64,000 bases of DNA, taken from NCBI GenBank assembly GCA_934654775.1, contig CAKUGR010000013.1, forward strand, positions 1-64,000. Direction: 5' to 3'. The notes below the pieces were generated by a model that was not told the origin of the DNA, did no database searches, and worked only from the letters and a program-made list of their open reading frames with translations. This DNA is from an uncultured Collinsella sp. (GTDB lineage: Bacteria > Actinomycetota > Coriobacteriia > Coriobacteriales > Coriobacteriaceae). The translations under genes were made by a program, and so were the position numbers. Positions 33,509 to 44,098 of this stretch are shown here, in pieces (position 1 is the first letter of the stretch; every line of letters starts with the position of its first letter).

Positions 33509-34234
33509 TTACTTAAGGTAGCCGTCGGCACGGAGCTTCTTGAGGTCCGAATCCTTGACCTCGCAACCGGCGGGCAGCACCATAAACACGCGGTCGCCCA
33601 CCTCTTTGACCGTGGCGCCCAAGCCGCAGGCAAAGCCGTACGAGAAGTCCAGGACGCGCTTGGCGACCTCGGTACGAACGCCCACAAAGATCAGCGCGAC
33701 AGGCTGCTTGGTGCGCACGCGGCGCACAACGGTCTCCACGTCGTCATAGCTCTCGGGGCGCAAGACATACGCCGGCAGCTGCGGCGTAGAGTTGATAATG
33801 TTGCTCGCATAGGCCGAGGCATCGCTCGGCGCGGGGGCAGGTGCGGGAGCGGCAGCGCGGGCACGCGTGCTCTCGGCGTAGCTCGACGGCGTATCGTAGG
33901 CACCGGGACGATAACCGCCCGCAACCGACTCCTGCGAGCGCGACGGCGGGTTATAGGTCGTAGCGTGGCGAGAATCGTCGCCGACCAGCTGACCGGAACG
34001 CGTGTACACGGCTACCGACTCGGCCTCGCCACGGCGCGTCTGGCCCAGCAGGCCGTTGCTCGGCTCGTCCTGGGTGTAGAAGCCCTCGCCCGAGGCACCG
34101 CTGTAACCGTTGTTCTGGTAGCCGTCATCATAGCCATCATCGTAGCCGTAGTCGTCGTCCTGACCATAACCCTGGTCGTAACCCTGCTGGCCGCCCAGGT
34201 GCATCTTATTTTTAATCTCGTCAAGGAAGCCCAT
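33509..34234 (-). CDS. sepF: Cell division protein SepF
   Basis: 241 aa. A short N-terminal amphipathic helix for membrane binding (MGFLDEIKNKMHL) precedes a long disordered Gly/Tyr/Asp-rich stretch (about 15-45) and an Ala/Pro linker. The SepF fold lies at about 155-240 (ESYDDVETVVRRVRTKQPVALIFVGV...RVLDFSYGFACGLGATVKEVGDRVFMVLP). SepF tethers FtsZ to the membrane; with no ftsA here it is likely the main anchor. GAGAGGACA lies upstream. Confidence 0.94.
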   Translation of the reverse strand: MGFLDEIKNKMHLGGQQGYDQGYGQDDDYGYDDGYDDGYQNNGYSGASGEGFYTQDEPSNGLLGQTRRGEAESVAVYTRSGQLVGDDSRHATTYNPPSRSQESVAGGYRPGAYDTPSSYAESTRARAAAPAPAPAPSDASAYASNIINSTPQLPAYVLRPESYDDVETVVRRVRTKQPVALIFVGVRTEVAKRVLDFSYGFACGLGATVKEVGDRVFMVLPAGCEVKDSDLKKLRADGYLK

Positions 34235-34294
34235 GGTTGTGTCCTCTCGCGGTTTAGTGCAGGCGCTCCGATAATCAGTGCGCACTTCAGAGCC

Positions 34295-35032
34295 TTATTT
34301 TACTGCAAACTCCGGGCTAAATACTACCCTGCCCAGGCGAACGAGCGTAGAGCCTTCCTCAAGGGCAGGCTCAAAGTCCTCGCTCATGCCGCAGGAAAGC
34401 TCGGGCAGGCTCAGATCGGAGTGCGTCGCCTCAAGCTCATCCCTCAGTTCGCGAAGTCCAGCGAAGGTGCGGCGCGCCACATCTTTATTCCCCCGCGGGG
34501 CCATCGTCATAAGGCCCTGCACACAAATTCCCTCAAGCTCCGCAAGCTCACCTGCGGCGTCGCGAACCTCGTCGGGCGAAAAGCCGCCCTTGGACTCCTC
34601 GCCGCTCACATTGACCTCAATCAGTACACGTTGGGGTCCGGTGAGCTCGCCCGCCTCAATCTTGCGAACCGCACGGCTCGAAATGGCCTGTGCCAAGTGC
34701 AGCGAGCTTACCGAGTGAATCAGCTCGGCCGAGCCCAGAACCGCATTGATCTTGTTGGTCTGCAGGTTGCCGATCATATCGAAGCGCACTTCGGGTAGCC
34801 CCGGATGCTCTGCGAGGCCTGCAAGCTTGCGAACGAGCTCCTGCGGGCGGTTCTCGGCAAAATGGCGATACCCCGCCTGAATAGCGGCAACGGTCTCATC
34901 GACGCCGACCGTCTTGGAAACGGCAATCAGGCGCGCCTCATCATGTGAACGACCGGCGCGATCGAGTGCGGCATAGAAACGCTCGAGTATCTGCTCGCGG
35001 CGAGCGCGCATCAAGTCCAAATAGTTATCCAT
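34295..35032 (-). CDS. yggS: YggS/PLPBP pyridoxal-phosphate homeostasis protein
   Basis: 245 aa single-domain alanine-racemase-fold protein. The PLP lysine is in RLIAVSKTVGVD (about residue 43). GYRHFAENRPQEL, FDMIGNLQTNKIN, VLIEVNVSGEESKGGF, GLMTMAP and LSCGMSEDFEPAL follow the family pattern. It buffers free PLP and has no catalytic activity. GGAGGCG precedes the ATG. It is a regular member of actinobacterial division clusters, here displaced from yfiH by the pst genes. Confidence 0.95.
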   Translation of the reverse strand: MDNYLDLMRARREQILERFYAALDRAGRSHDEARLIAVSKTVGVDETVAAIQAGYRHFAENRPQELVRKLAGLAEHPGLPEVRFDMIGNLQTNKINAVLGSAELIHSVSSLHLAQAISSRAVRKIEAGELTGPQRVLIEVNVSGEESKGGFSPDEVRDAAGELAELEGICVQGLMTMAPRGNKDVARRTFAGLRELRDELEATHSDLSLPELSCGMSEDFEPALEEGSTLVRLGRVVFSPEFAVK

Positions 35033-35083
35033 TGCCAATCGCCTCCGCAGACAGCCAAACAAGTAGTCCCATGCTAACGCAAG

Positions 35084-35115
35084 AGCGCGGCCTCGCATGT
35101 GCAAGGCCGCGCTCA
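35084..35115 (-). terminator. Hairpin after phoU
   Basis: GAGCGCGGCCT (35084-35094) pairs with AGGCCGCGCTC (35105-35115); on the minus strand CTTGCGTTAGC follows, which is weakly T-rich. It may partly separate pst-phoU from yggS. Confidence 0.55.
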
Positions 35116-35152
35116 CTTAGGTATTTACAATCTTTCGACGAACGGGGCTACC

Positions 35153-36010
35153 CTACTCCTCGTCGTCCTCGGTATCATCCTCGTCCTCAAGATGATCCAA
35201 CAGGTAGCGAAGACCTTCGCTCACCTCGTTAGCGGGCACCTTGGCAACAAAGCGCGCATCGACGGCAGGCCGCATGATGACGCCCTCGCCCGAAGGCACG
35301 CGCATGCTCTCGAGCTCGTCCTCGTCCGTGCGGGCGATATCGCCGGCGTTCATGCGCTGACCGGTCAAAAGGAACGTCAGGCGGCAGGCGGCATCGATGG
35401 AAATCGAGGCAATGCGATCGAGGTAGCGCGAAACCATGATGGCGCGGCGCAGGTCGTCATAGTTGCTGTCGTCGTCCATAAAATCGCCCGTGTCCATGCG
35501 GTTAAAGGTGCGGAAGAACTTCTCGTACGCCGCATGCACCGGCTCGTCCTCGACGGCCAGATTGCAGATGATGGACATGTCGTTGGTGACGAGCGCGGAA
35601 AGCGACGAGCCCAGCACCTGGTATACGGCTTCCGCCTCGGCCTCAACCGTACCGACAAGCTCCTGGGGCAGAGAGATATCGGCCTTGACCATGTGACGCG
35701 TGGCACGGCAGATCTGGCGAACCTTATCGGTCATGCGCTGCAGGTTAAAGTCGACGTAGATAATCGTCTGCAGCAAGCGGAAGTCGGAGGCGACCGGCGA
35801 CTGCGTGGCGATCAAGTTGTAGCACACGGCCTCCAAGTTGGCGCAGCGAGCGTCAATCGAGAGCGTGCGCTTCTTGGTCTTGGTGGCGAGCTTGCGGTCA
35901 TCGGTCACATAGGCCTTCACGGCGTCGTGAAGCGCCAGGTCTACAGCCTCGTAGATGCTCAACATCTCGTGACGGGCCTCGACGAGCTGACGGGAAAACA
36001 GTTTGCGCAT
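35153..36010 (-). CDS. phoU: Phosphate-transport regulator PhoU
   Basis: 285 aa, longer than the usual 220-240. Two PhoU helical-bundle repeats (about 10-100 and 120-215; the second contains MVSRYLDRIASISIDAACRLTFLLTG). An added C-terminal extension of about 65 residues ends in the acidic EDEDDTEDDEE. PhoU links Pst transport to phosphate signalling. GGAGTG precedes the ATG. Last gene of the pst operon. Confidence 0.9.
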   Translation of the reverse strand: MRKLFSRQLVEARHEMLSIYEAVDLALHDAVKAYVTDDRKLATKTKKRTLSIDARCANLEAVCYNLIATQSPVASDFRLLQTIIYVDFNLQRMTDKVRQICRATRHMVKADISLPQELVGTVEAEAEAVYQVLGSSLSALVTNDMSIICNLAVEDEPVHAAYEKFFRTFNRMDTGDFMDDDSNYDDLRRAIMVSRYLDRIASISIDAACRLTFLLTGQRMNAGDIARTDEDELESMRVPSGEGVIMRPAVDARFVAKVPANEVSEGLRYLLDHLEDEDDTEDDEE

Positions 36011-36102
36011 GGTTCACTCCAATCAGTTGGGTGCGGTCATGCCGCCCGCACAGTGAATACGCACCGGACCAGGTCCGATCGGCTTGGGACTAGTCGCACC
36101 GA

Positions 36103-36906
<804 letters not shown>

Positions 36907-36918
36907 GGGACTCCTTAA

Positions 36919-37824
36919 CTAGCGGCGCTTGCGCGACAGATAGCGCGCAAACAGGTTGAAGGCCAGAATAATCGCCATCAGCAAAAGCGCGGTGCCGTAG
37001 GCTGCGTTCATGTTGATGCCGTCATTGGCAAGCAGATAAAGGTGAACGGTCATGGGACGACCGGAATCGAGCGGCGAAATAGGCAGGTTGATGGCCTGAC
37101 CCATGGTGTAGAGAACCACCGCGGTCTCGCCGATGGCACGGCCGATGGCAAGGACGATGCCGGTGGCGATGCGGCCGAAGGCAGAGGGAAGCACGATCTT
37201 GGAGACGACCTGCCACTTGGTGGCGCCCAGGCCATATGCACCCCAACGGATATAGCGTGGAACGGCGCGGATTGCTTCCTCGGTGGTGCGCATGACGATA
37301 GGCAGCATCAGAAGTGCCAGCGCCAGCGCGGCAGAGACCATCGAAAGACCCAAGCCCATGGCCTCGACAAACAAGGCATAGCCAAAGAGGCCCATAACAA
37401 TGGAGGGCACCGAGGCCAGGGCATCGGCAGCATAGCGGATGATGTCGACGACCTTGCCCTGCTTGGCGTACTCGGCCAGATAGACCGCAGCCAGGACGGC
37501 AACCGGCGTGCAGATGAGCATGGCGAGTGCCGTCACGTAGATGGTCGAGACGATCGTGGGCCAAATGCCGCCTTCGGCGTTGACGCCCTGCGGCCAGCCA
37601 AAGATAAAGTCGAGCGAAATATGCGGCAGGCCGTTGATAACTACATAGGCGATGATGGCGACCAGTACCAGCGTAGTAATATAGGCCGCGGCGCGAAACA
37701 CGCCGAGCATGATCTTGTTGGACAAGTCCTTATTGATGCGGCCCTTCTTGCCGTGGGAAAGGGCACGCTTGATGCGCTCGCGCGACGAGGTCGTATCGAC
37801 CGTCGTGTCAACGGAATCGGACAT
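36919..37824 (-). CDS. pstA: Phosphate ABC transporter permease PstA
   Basis: 301 aa, six helices plus a cytoplasmic N-terminal extension of about 45 residues rich in charged residues. The permease EAA-type loop region is visible as EEAIRAVPRYIRWGAYGLGATKWQVVSKIVLPSAFGRI. The ATG lies three bases after the pstC stop, so translation is probably coupled. It forms the membrane channel with PstC. Confidence 0.94.
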   Translation of the reverse strand: MSDSVDTTVDTTSSRERIKRALSHGKKGRINKDLSNKIMLGVFRAAAYITTLVLVAIIAYVVINGLPHISLDFIFGWPQGVNAEGGIWPTIVSTIYVTALAMLICTPVAVLAAVYLAEYAKQGKVVDIIRYAADALASVPSIVMGLFGYALFVEAMGLGLSMVSAALALALLMLPIVMRTTEEAIRAVPRYIRWGAYGLGATKWQVVSKIVLPSAFGRIATGIVLAIGRAIGETAVVLYTMGQAINLPISPLDSGRPMTVHLYLLANDGINMNAAYGTALLLMAIILAFNLFARYLSRKRR

Positions 37825-37827
37825 AGC

Positions 37828-38763
37828 CTACCCCCTCTTCTTCTTGGAAATCAGACGGACGACGCCCACCAGCGTGGCGGAGATGACAAACAGGACCACG
37901 CCCATGCCAAAGAGCGCCGAGCGATGCAGACCCGAGGAGTAGCTCATATCGAGCGCGATCTGACTCGTGAGCGTCGAGATGGGGCTCGAGATGCTGTCCG
38001 GAATGACCGGAGCGTTACCCACGACCATAAGCACGGCCATGGTCTCGCCGATAGCGCGACCCATGCCCAGCACGATGGCGTCCACGATACCCAGCTTGGC
38101 TGCGGGCAGCACGACCTTATAGATGGTCTGCCACTTGGTGGCACCCATGGCATACGATGCCTCGCGAATACCCATGGGAATAGAATTGAGGGCATCGATG
38201 GTGAGCGTTGTGATGGTGGGGACGATCATGATGGCGAGCACGAACCACGCCGTCAGCGCGCCAAAACCAAGGCCACCGGTCAGCTGGGCGATAAACGGGC
38301 GGATGATGATCATGCCGAAGAAGCCGTAGATGATGGAGGGGATGCCCGCCAGCAGGTCGACGGCAGGGCTGATGAGCTTGCGCACGCGCTTGCTGGCAAT
38401 CTCGACCAGATACACAGCTGTGCCCACACCCAGGGGCACACCCATGGCAAGGGCACCGACAGTCACCAGGCCAGAGCCGGCCAACAGCGACATGATGCCG
38501 TAGTGGCCCTCGGAGGGCGCCCACGTAAAGCTAAAAAAGTCCGCCAGACCGATGTCGGTAAAGACGGGCAGCGCCGAGTACGTGGTAAAGACAAAAATCA
38601 GGATGACGGTGACGACCGCCAAGAACGCGCAGGCAAAGAAGATCCACTGCAGCGCCTTCTCCTTAAGATAGGTGCTGCGCGACACCAACGCCAACTCACG
38701 CTTTTTGGGTGCCTGAGTCTCCTGCTCAATCTGGGGGGTTTCCCGTGCTTCCACGCTACTCAC
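37828..38763 (-). CDS. pstC: Phosphate ABC transporter permease PstC
   Basis: 311 aa, six helices. MGIREASYAMGATKWQTIYKVVLPAAKLGIVDA is the permease loop that contacts PstB. It starts with GTG at 38763, overlapping the pstS stop by eight bases (GTGAGTAG); AAAGGGG sits almost directly against the start, which suggests translational coupling to pstS. Confidence 0.94.
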   Translation of the reverse strand: MSSVEARETPQIEQETQAPKKRELALVSRSTYLKEKALQWIFFACAFLAVVTVILIFVFTTYSALPVFTDIGLADFFSFTWAPSEGHYGIMSLLAGSGLVTVGALAMGVPLGVGTAVYLVEIASKRVRKLISPAVDLLAGIPSIIYGFFGMIIIRPFIAQLTGGLGFGALTAWFVLAIMIVPTITTLTIDALNSIPMGIREASYAMGATKWQTIYKVVLPAAKLGIVDAIVLGMGRAIGETMAVLMVVGNAPVIPDSISSPISTLTSQIALDMSYSSGLHRSALFGMGVVLFVISATLVGVVRLISKKKRG

Positions 38764-39592
38764 TCCCCTTTCCGTCGTTGGTGACGGGAATAAAGCCCGC
38801 CTCGCGAATCTGCTTGTCCATCTTTTCGGACGTCACGTAGTCGATGTAATCCTGCGCTTGCTGCGAAGGCGTTCCCTTCACAAAGAAGTAGAGGTCGCGG
38901 GAGATGGGATACCCGCCACTCGCGACTGTCTTCTCGGACGCCTCGACGTGATTAACCGAGACGGCCTTGACCGAAGTCTTGGCGTTGAGGCTCTCGACAA
39001 AACCCAGCGAGATGTAGCCAATAGCACCACGCGAGCGGGACACGACATCGCGTACCTGGCCCGTACCCGAAAGAACGGCCGAGCGACGATCGAACGGCGT
39101 GCCGTCCATCACGATGGTGCGGAAGGCCTCACGCGTACCGGAAGCCTCGTCGCGGTTGATAACCTGAATCTTCAGGTCCTCGCCACCAACCTCTTTCCAG
39201 TTGGTGATCTTGCCCGCATAGATATCGCGGAGCTGCTCAGTCGAGAGGTTATCGACCGGGTTGTCGTCGTTCACGATGACCGCGATGCCGTCGTGTGCGA
39301 TAACGATAGGCGTCAGGCCCAGGTCTTGCTCATCGGCGTTGAGGCCACGAGAGGAGCTGGCGATATCGGCGGTGCCGGCGCTAACAGCTTCGATGCCAGC
39401 AGATGAGCCCAGACCAGAAACCAACACGTCGATGCCGGTCTCTTCCTTAAAGCCCTCGGCCGCAATCTCGGCAATGGGAAGGCAGGTGGTCGAGCCGGCC
39501 ACGGTAATAGAAGACGTAGAAGATCCCGAGGAGCAGGCGCACAGCGTGAGCGTGAGCACTGCTGCACTCAGGACCGATGCGATCTTTCTCAT
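38756..39592 (-). CDS. pstS: Phosphate-binding lipoprotein PstS
   Basis: 278 aa. Lipoprotein signal peptide with lipobox LCAC (Cys 20 approximately), then SSGSSTSSITVAGSTTCLPIAE, the phosphate-binding entry of PstS, and a second site in INRDEASGTREAF. It captures phosphate outside the membrane for PstCAB. Its ATG overlaps the yfiH stop as ATGA (39589-39592), and no separate ribosome binding site or terminator lies between, so the pst genes are expected to share the yfiH transcript. Confidence 0.95.
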   Translation of the reverse strand: MRKIASVLSAAVLTLTLCACSSGSSTSSITVAGSTTCLPIAEIAAEGFKEETGIDVLVSGLGSSAGIEAVSAGTADIASSSRGLNADEQDLGLTPIVIAHDGIAVIVNDDNPVDNLSTEQLRDIYAGKITNWKEVGGEDLKIQVINRDEASGTREAFRTIVMDGTPFDRRSAVLSGTGQVRDVVSRSRGAIGYISLGFVESLNAKTSVKAVSVNHVEASEKTVASGGYPISRDLYFFVKGTPSQQAQDYIDYVTSEKMDKQIREAGFIPVTNDGKGSE

Positions 39593-40389
39593 AGCATCAC
39601 GCCGATCGCCGCATGGCGCCCACAGGTGCCGCCCTCGTTGCGGTAGGAATAAAAGCGGTCGTTCTGGCGAACGGTGGAAAGTTTGGTGTCCACAATGCCG
39701 TCCACATCGACACCGGCATCCACCAGCGCCTCACGAATGGCGGCGGAAAGATCGAGCATGCGAGAAGCGCCCGCATCGATGCACGAGAACTCGGCGGCAA
39801 AGCGGTCCATGAGCTCTTGGGACACCTCGTACTCGTCGCCCAGGATATGGGGCCCAATATAGGCAGAGATGTCCTCCGGCGTGCAGCCAGCCGCCTCGCA
39901 GAGCGCTTGGCACGCCTTGGCGGAAATGCGCGCAATCGTACCCTTCCAGCCAGAATGCACCACGGCAAAACCGTTGGGAGCAACCAGCACCACGGGAACG
40001 CAATCGGCAAAGCAGAGCAGCACGGGTACCTCATGGGCCGTGCAGACGATGGCATCGCAGCCCTCGGCAATCTGCTCGCGAACAGCCTCAAGATCGTCGG
40101 CGCCGTTCGAGGTCACCGTAACTATATGGTCACCATGTACTTGATTGGGCACGAGCAGATTATGCTCGCACTCAGCGGCGCCCATGGCTTCGAGCGCTCG
40201 ACGACGATTTTCTTGAACGGCAAAGGGGTCATCGCCAACATGCGAGCCCAGATTGAGTGAGGAGTACGCATCTTCGGAAACGCCACCGGTGCGCTCGGTA
40301 AAGGCAAAGCGCACATCGTGCGTCGCGCCCTCTACCAACGTAACTCCATCATGGTCGACACGCGAAACGTTGTCCGCACGTGCTGCCAT
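39589..40389 (-). CDS. pgeF: YfiH/PgeF-family multicopper-fold protein (peptidoglycan editing factor)
   Basis: 266 aa. The zinc/copper ligand set is in NQVHGD, FADCVPVVLV and VVHSGWKGT. N-terminal FTERTGGVSEDAYSSLNLGSHVGDD is conserved. Relatives remove wrongly incorporated L-serine or muropeptide precursors, or act as purine nucleoside enzymes. AGGAGG precedes the ATG at 40389; the longer frame to 40578 has no basis. It follows ftsZ as in most actinobacteria but is separated from it by a terminator. Confidence 0.9.
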   Translation of the reverse strand: MAARADNVSRVDHDGVTLVEGATHDVRFAFTERTGGVSEDAYSSLNLGSHVGDDPFAVQENRRRALEAMGAAECEHNLLVPNQVHGDHIVTVTSNGADDLEAVREQIAEGCDAIVCTAHEVPVLLCFADCVPVVLVAPNGFAVVHSGWKGTIARISAKACQALCEAAGCTPEDISAYIGPHILGDEYEVSQELMDRFAAEFSCIDAGASRMLDLSAAIREALVDAGVDVDGIVDTKLSTVRQNDRFYSYRNEGGTCGRHAAIGVML

Positions 40390-40549
40390 ACTAAAGCCTC
40401 CTAATAACACAAGTATCGCGGCGACGCCGCAGCAGTCCGCGTCATACGGCTGCCATACTTCATCAAAAGGATACCCGCAGCGGTAGGGACCAAACGTAAA
40501 GGGAACGTAAGGAGATTGGAGGCTTTCGTTTACAAAGACGAAACACAAC

Positions 40550-40581
40550 AAAAAAGGGATGCGCCCAATCGGACGCATCCC
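40550..40581 (-). terminator. Terminator of ftsZ
   Basis: GGGATGCG (40556-40563) pairs with CGCATCCC (40574-40581), followed on the minus strand by TTTTTTGTTG. Confidence 0.9.
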
Positions 40582-40605
40582 ATGCAGGTCGTTGAGAAAA
40601 ACGAA

Positions 40606-41760
40606 CTAGAAGCTGCCGCGCTTGAGGAAGTCGGGAAGCTCAAACTGGTCGTTGCCAAAGTTGGGCAGCTCGGTACCACCGACGTTGCGAGTCGGGGCAG
40701 CCTGAGCGGGGCTGGCAGCCGGAGCGGTGCGCTGCGGCTCGGCAGAAGCAGCGGCCTTGCTCTGGGACTGCTGAGCAGCGAAGAGCTCGTCCTGACGGTT
40801 GACGTTGGAGTCGGAGAAGCCCGTAGCGATAACGGTGATGCGCACCTGGTCGCCCAGGGACTCGTCAACAACGGTACCGAAGATGATGTTGGCCTCGGGG
40901 TCGACGGCATTGGCGACAACGTCGGCAGCGTCGCTGATCTCCTGGATGCCCAGGTCCTTGGAACCGGCGATCGAAAGCAGGACGCGCGTGGCGCCATCGA
41001 TGGAGCTCTCGAGCAGCGGGCTGGAGATAGCCTGCTGAGCAGCGTCGACGGCACGGGTGTCCCCAGAAGCGGTACCGATACCCATCATGGCGGTACCGGC
41101 CTGCTTCATGATGGTCTTAACATCGGCGAAGTCCAGGTTGATAATACCCGGGACGGTAATGAGGTCGGTGATGCCCTGGGTGCCCTGGGAAAGGACGCCA
41201 TCGGCAATTGCGAAGGCCTCGAGCATCGTGGTCTTCTTCTCGGCGATGTCGAGCAGCTTGTCGTTAGGGATAACGATCATGGTGTCGACGCAATCGGAGA
41301 GGGTCTTGATGCCCTCCTCGGCGCTCTTCTTACGCTTGCGACCCTCGAAGGTGAAGGGCTTGGTCACGACGGCGACGGTCAGCGCGCCGACCTCGTTCAT
41401 CGCGATATCGGCAACGATGGGAGCGGCACCGGTGCCGGTACCACCGCCCTCGCCGCAGGTGATGAACACCATGTCGGCGCCAGCGAGCGCCTCGGCGATA
41501 TCGTCGCGGGACTCATCGGCAGCCTTGCGGCCAACCTCGGGGTTGGCGCCGGCGCCCAGGCCGCGGGTAAGGTCGGTGCCGATGTGCACCTTGATATCGG
41601 CATCAGAGATCGCGAGCGCCTGAGCATCGGTGTTGATGGCAACAAACTCGACGCCGCGGATGCCCTCTTCGATCATTCGATTGACCGCGTTGGTACCGCC
41701 GCCGCCGACGCCGACCACCTTAATGACGGCAAGGTAGTTGTTGATCTCTGTCTCGTGCAT
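40606..41760 (-). CDS. ftsZ: Cell division GTPase FtsZ
   Basis: 384 aa tubulin homologue that forms the division ring. GTP-binding signature [12 protein letters not shown] near residue 102, N-terminal [16 protein letters not shown]7 loop region [12 protein letters not shown] linker rich in Ala/Pro/Gln (about 315-365) leads to the conserved C-terminal peptide [11 protein letters not shown], the SepF-binding tail. GGAGGACC precedes the ATG at 41760. The 41761-41959 gap has palindrome GTCAAATAATTGAC (41882-41895), a possible control site. Confidence 0.97.
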   Translation of the reverse strand: MHETEINNYLAVIKVVGVGGGGTNAVNRMIEEGIRGVEFVAINTDAQALAISDADIKVHIGTDLTRGLGAGANPEVGRKAADESRDDIAEALAGADMVFITCGEGGGTGTGAAPIVADIAMNEVGALTVAVVTKPFTFEGRKRKKSAEEGIKTLSDCVDTMIVIPNDKLLDIAEKKTTMLEAFAIADGVLSQGTQGITDLITVPGIINLDFADVKTIMKQAGTAMMGIGTASGDTRAVDAAQQAISSPLLESSIDGATRVLLSIAGSKDLGIQEISDAADVVANAVDPEANIIFGTVVDESLGDQVRITVIATGFSDSNVNRQDELFAAQQSQSKAAASAEPQRTAPAASPAQAAPTRNVGGTELPNFGNDQFELPDFLKRGSF

Positions 41761-41959
41761 GTCGGTCCTCCGAACAAAGGTTATAGCCATAGCATGGGTT
41801 GACCCCTGCGCACATTAACCTTCAGGTTGAAAGTAAATGCAAAGGTAAACCGTATTATGTTTGCACATTATGAACGTATCAGTCAAATAATTGACCGTGA
41901 AAACCAAACAAACCAGATAAACGGCGTGGTATGGCCCCTCAACAAAGCCATTTAGGATG

Positions 41960-43225
41960 CTAGGCGGTCGGTGCGTTCCTAAACGTATAGTTGCCCGGAG
42001 AGCGCACATTGATATAGGTTACGCCCTCTACCTGCGAAAGTAGTTTGGTCACGATGCGTTCTTTCTTGGCGATATCATCCGAATCGCCCAGCGACACCTC
42101 GACGCCGTTGTCGAGATTTGCCGAGATAGCCTCAACGGAAGGCGTGGAAATATCCTTCACCTGGTCCAAGAACTCGCTCGAAAAACCGCGTGCGTAATCT
42201 AGGCCGGCCTTGACGGCCTTGGAGCTCACCGCCCGACCCGAAACCGGTGCGACATCGGCCGAGACGTCAGTCAACAGCACGGCGCCGTAGTGCTTGGCAA
42301 GCGCCAGGGCCGCATCGATGCCGGTCAGGGTGTTGGCACCCTCCCCCGATGTAATGACGTTCCCCTGGTCGTCCACCTCGACAGACGTCGACAGCGGAGC
42401 AATCCAGGTGTCATCGTCTCCGATAGCCCAGGCAAGGTCGTCGGAGCTGATATACGCAATGGCGATAACTTTACGCTCCGTCGGCGTGATGATAAGCGTA
42501 TGGGGAAACTGGCGCTGGACATCCACACCCGAGACCCATGGGTTTTGTTTGAGGCCCTCGGTGATCTGATCGGGATCCACGTTAAAGAGCGACGTATTCT
42601 CGGGAAGACTGATAAGCTGCATGGCGTCGTGCTTGGTCACATGCTCGCTGCCATGAATCTGAATATCGGTGGCGGCAAACAGACCAGAGTTGATGACGAC
42701 GATGGCAATAATGGCAAGTACGGCCACGGCTGCCAGGAAGCCGCCCGCGATCTTGCCCTTACCCTTAATGGCAGAAGCGGCGTCGGTCGCCTTGCTTGCC
42801 ATGGCACCCAGCGATGACAGAGGATTGATGCCCTTTTTTGCCGAAGACGCCTTGGCGGCGGGCACCGATGTCAGTGAACGCGGCTTAGCGCCAGCCAACG
42901 TACGACTGGTATGCGGCACACGAGCTCCCAGCGAAGGCTTGGGCGTCGCCATGGGTCGAGAGGTCTTGGTGCCCATCGCCGGCTTGGGCGTCACCGAAGG
43001 ACGCGGAGCCGGACGACTCGTCTTTTTAGAAGCGGGGCGTCCCCCCAGCTGCGAGCCGACGACCGGGCGCTTGGCAGGACGAACGGGGCCAACAGACTTA
43101 GAGGGCATGGCGGGCTTAAGTTGAGGCTGGGCAGGTGCGCCGGAACGCCCTCCGGCGCGGCGGAAGGTTGGTTTCGATGCTCTAGAAGCCGAGGAATTTA
43201 ACTTCCGGTCTGAGCTCGATGCCAT
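41960..43225 (-). CDS. ftsQ: Cell division protein FtsQ/DivIB with long basic N-terminal extension
   Basis: 421 aa. The first about 155 residues are cytoplasmic, very rich in Lys, Arg, Pro, Ser and Thr, with repeated TPKP and SRP units. One transmembrane helix follows (about 160-180, AGGFLAAVAVLAIIAIVVIN). The POTRA domain (about 185-255, ATDIQIHGSEHVTKHDAMQLISL) and beta domain come after. It bridges early and late divisome proteins. The ATG at 43225 lies 44 bases inside murB, preceded by GAGGGAGG. Confidence 0.9.
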   Translation of the reverse strand: MASSSDRKLNSSASRASKPTFRRAGGRSGAPAQPQLKPAMPSKSVGPVRPAKRPVVGSQLGGRPASKKTSRPAPRPSVTPKPAMGTKTSRPMATPKPSLGARVPHTSRTLAGAKPRSLTSVPAAKASSAKKGINPLSSLGAMASKATDAASAIKGKGKIAGGFLAAVAVLAIIAIVVINSGLFAATDIQIHGSEHVTKHDAMQLISLPENTSLFNVDPDQITEGLKQNPWVSGVDVQRQFPHTLIITPTERKVIAIAYISSDDLAWAIGDDDTWIAPLSTSVEVDDQGNVITSGEGANTLTGIDAALALAKHYGAVLLTDVSADVAPVSGRAVSSKAVKAGLDYARGFSSEFLDQVKDISTPSVEAISANLDNGVEVSLGDSDDIAKKERIVTKLLSQVEGVTYINVRSPGNYTFRNAPTA

Positions 43226-44093
43226 ACGCCTCCCTCACCTTTCCGTGCACATGCCTGATAACCGCGGCCACGTCATCGGCCGAAGCGGTTCCGTTATTAA
43301 CGATAAAATTAGCGTGTACGGGCGAAACTTCCGCACCGCCAACCGAAAAACCCTTTAATCCACAATCCTCAATCAACTTGCCCACGCTTGCGTCGGGCGG
43401 GTTGCGAAAGACCGATCCGCAGGATGCACGGCCCATGGGCTGCGTGCGCTTGCGGCGCGTCAGGTACCGCTCCATGCGCTCGCGAATGTCTGCCTTGGGC
43501 GCGGGCTTGAGTTTAAGCACGCACTCGAGAATGATCTCGTTACGGGGCAAGCTGCACTCGCGATACCCCCAAGCGATATCGGACCCTGCATAGTGCTTAA
43601 TACCGGACGCCGGATCAAACGTGACCACGTCCTCGATAAGGGAGCCGATCCACTCGGTCCGCGTACCTGCGTTCATGGACACAGCGCCGCCGACCGAACC
43701 GGGAATACCGACCGCGAACTCAAGGCCCGAAAGCCCACGCGACAAGGCGTCGTTGACCAAACGCGCGAACATCACGCCCGCACCAACGGTCAGCGTGCAG
43801 CCGTCCTCGGCAACAACCGTGCGCTGAAACTCACGTCCCAGCGAAATAACGGCGCCGCGATAACCGGCATCGGCAACCAACAAGTTGGACCCCTTGCCGA
43901 TAATCACCCACGGCACCTGCTCGCGGTCAAGCACCGCCACGGCGCGACGCAGGGCATGGTAGCTATGGCACGTCACAAAGAGGTCGGCCTTGCCGCCGAT
44001 ACGATAGCTTGTATGGCGTGCAAGACGTTCGTCCTCGACCACGTCCGTGTCGATCATGCCCGAAAGCGCCATGACGGCGTTAAACAGACCCAT
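43182..44093 (-). CDS. murB: UDP-N-acetylenolpyruvoylglucosamine reductase
   Basis: 303 aa FAD enzyme completing UDP-MurNAc. FAD-binding HTSYRIGGKADLF and VIIGKGSNLLVADAGYRG, AVGIPGSVGGAVSMNAG, catalytic Ser in ASCGSVFRNPP, C-terminal EVSPVHANFIVNNGTASADDV. The ATG lies five bases after the murC stop with only a weak ribosome binding site, so coupling to murC is likely. Confidence 0.96.
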   Translation of the reverse strand: MGLFNAVMALSGMIDTDVVEDERLARHTSYRIGGKADLFVTCHSYHALRRAVAVLDREQVPWVIIGKGSNLLVADAGYRGAVISLGREFQRTVVAEDGCTLTVGAGVMFARLVNDALSRGLSGLEFAVGIPGSVGGAVSMNAGTRTEWIGSLIEDVVTFDPASGIKHYAGSDIAWGYRECSLPRNEIILECVLKLKPAPKADIRERMERYLTRRKRTQPMGRASCGSVFRNPPDASVGKLIEDCGLKGFSVGGAEVSPVHANFIVNNGTASADDVAAVIRHVHGKVREAYGIELRPEVKFLGF

Positions 44094-44098
44094 AGGGG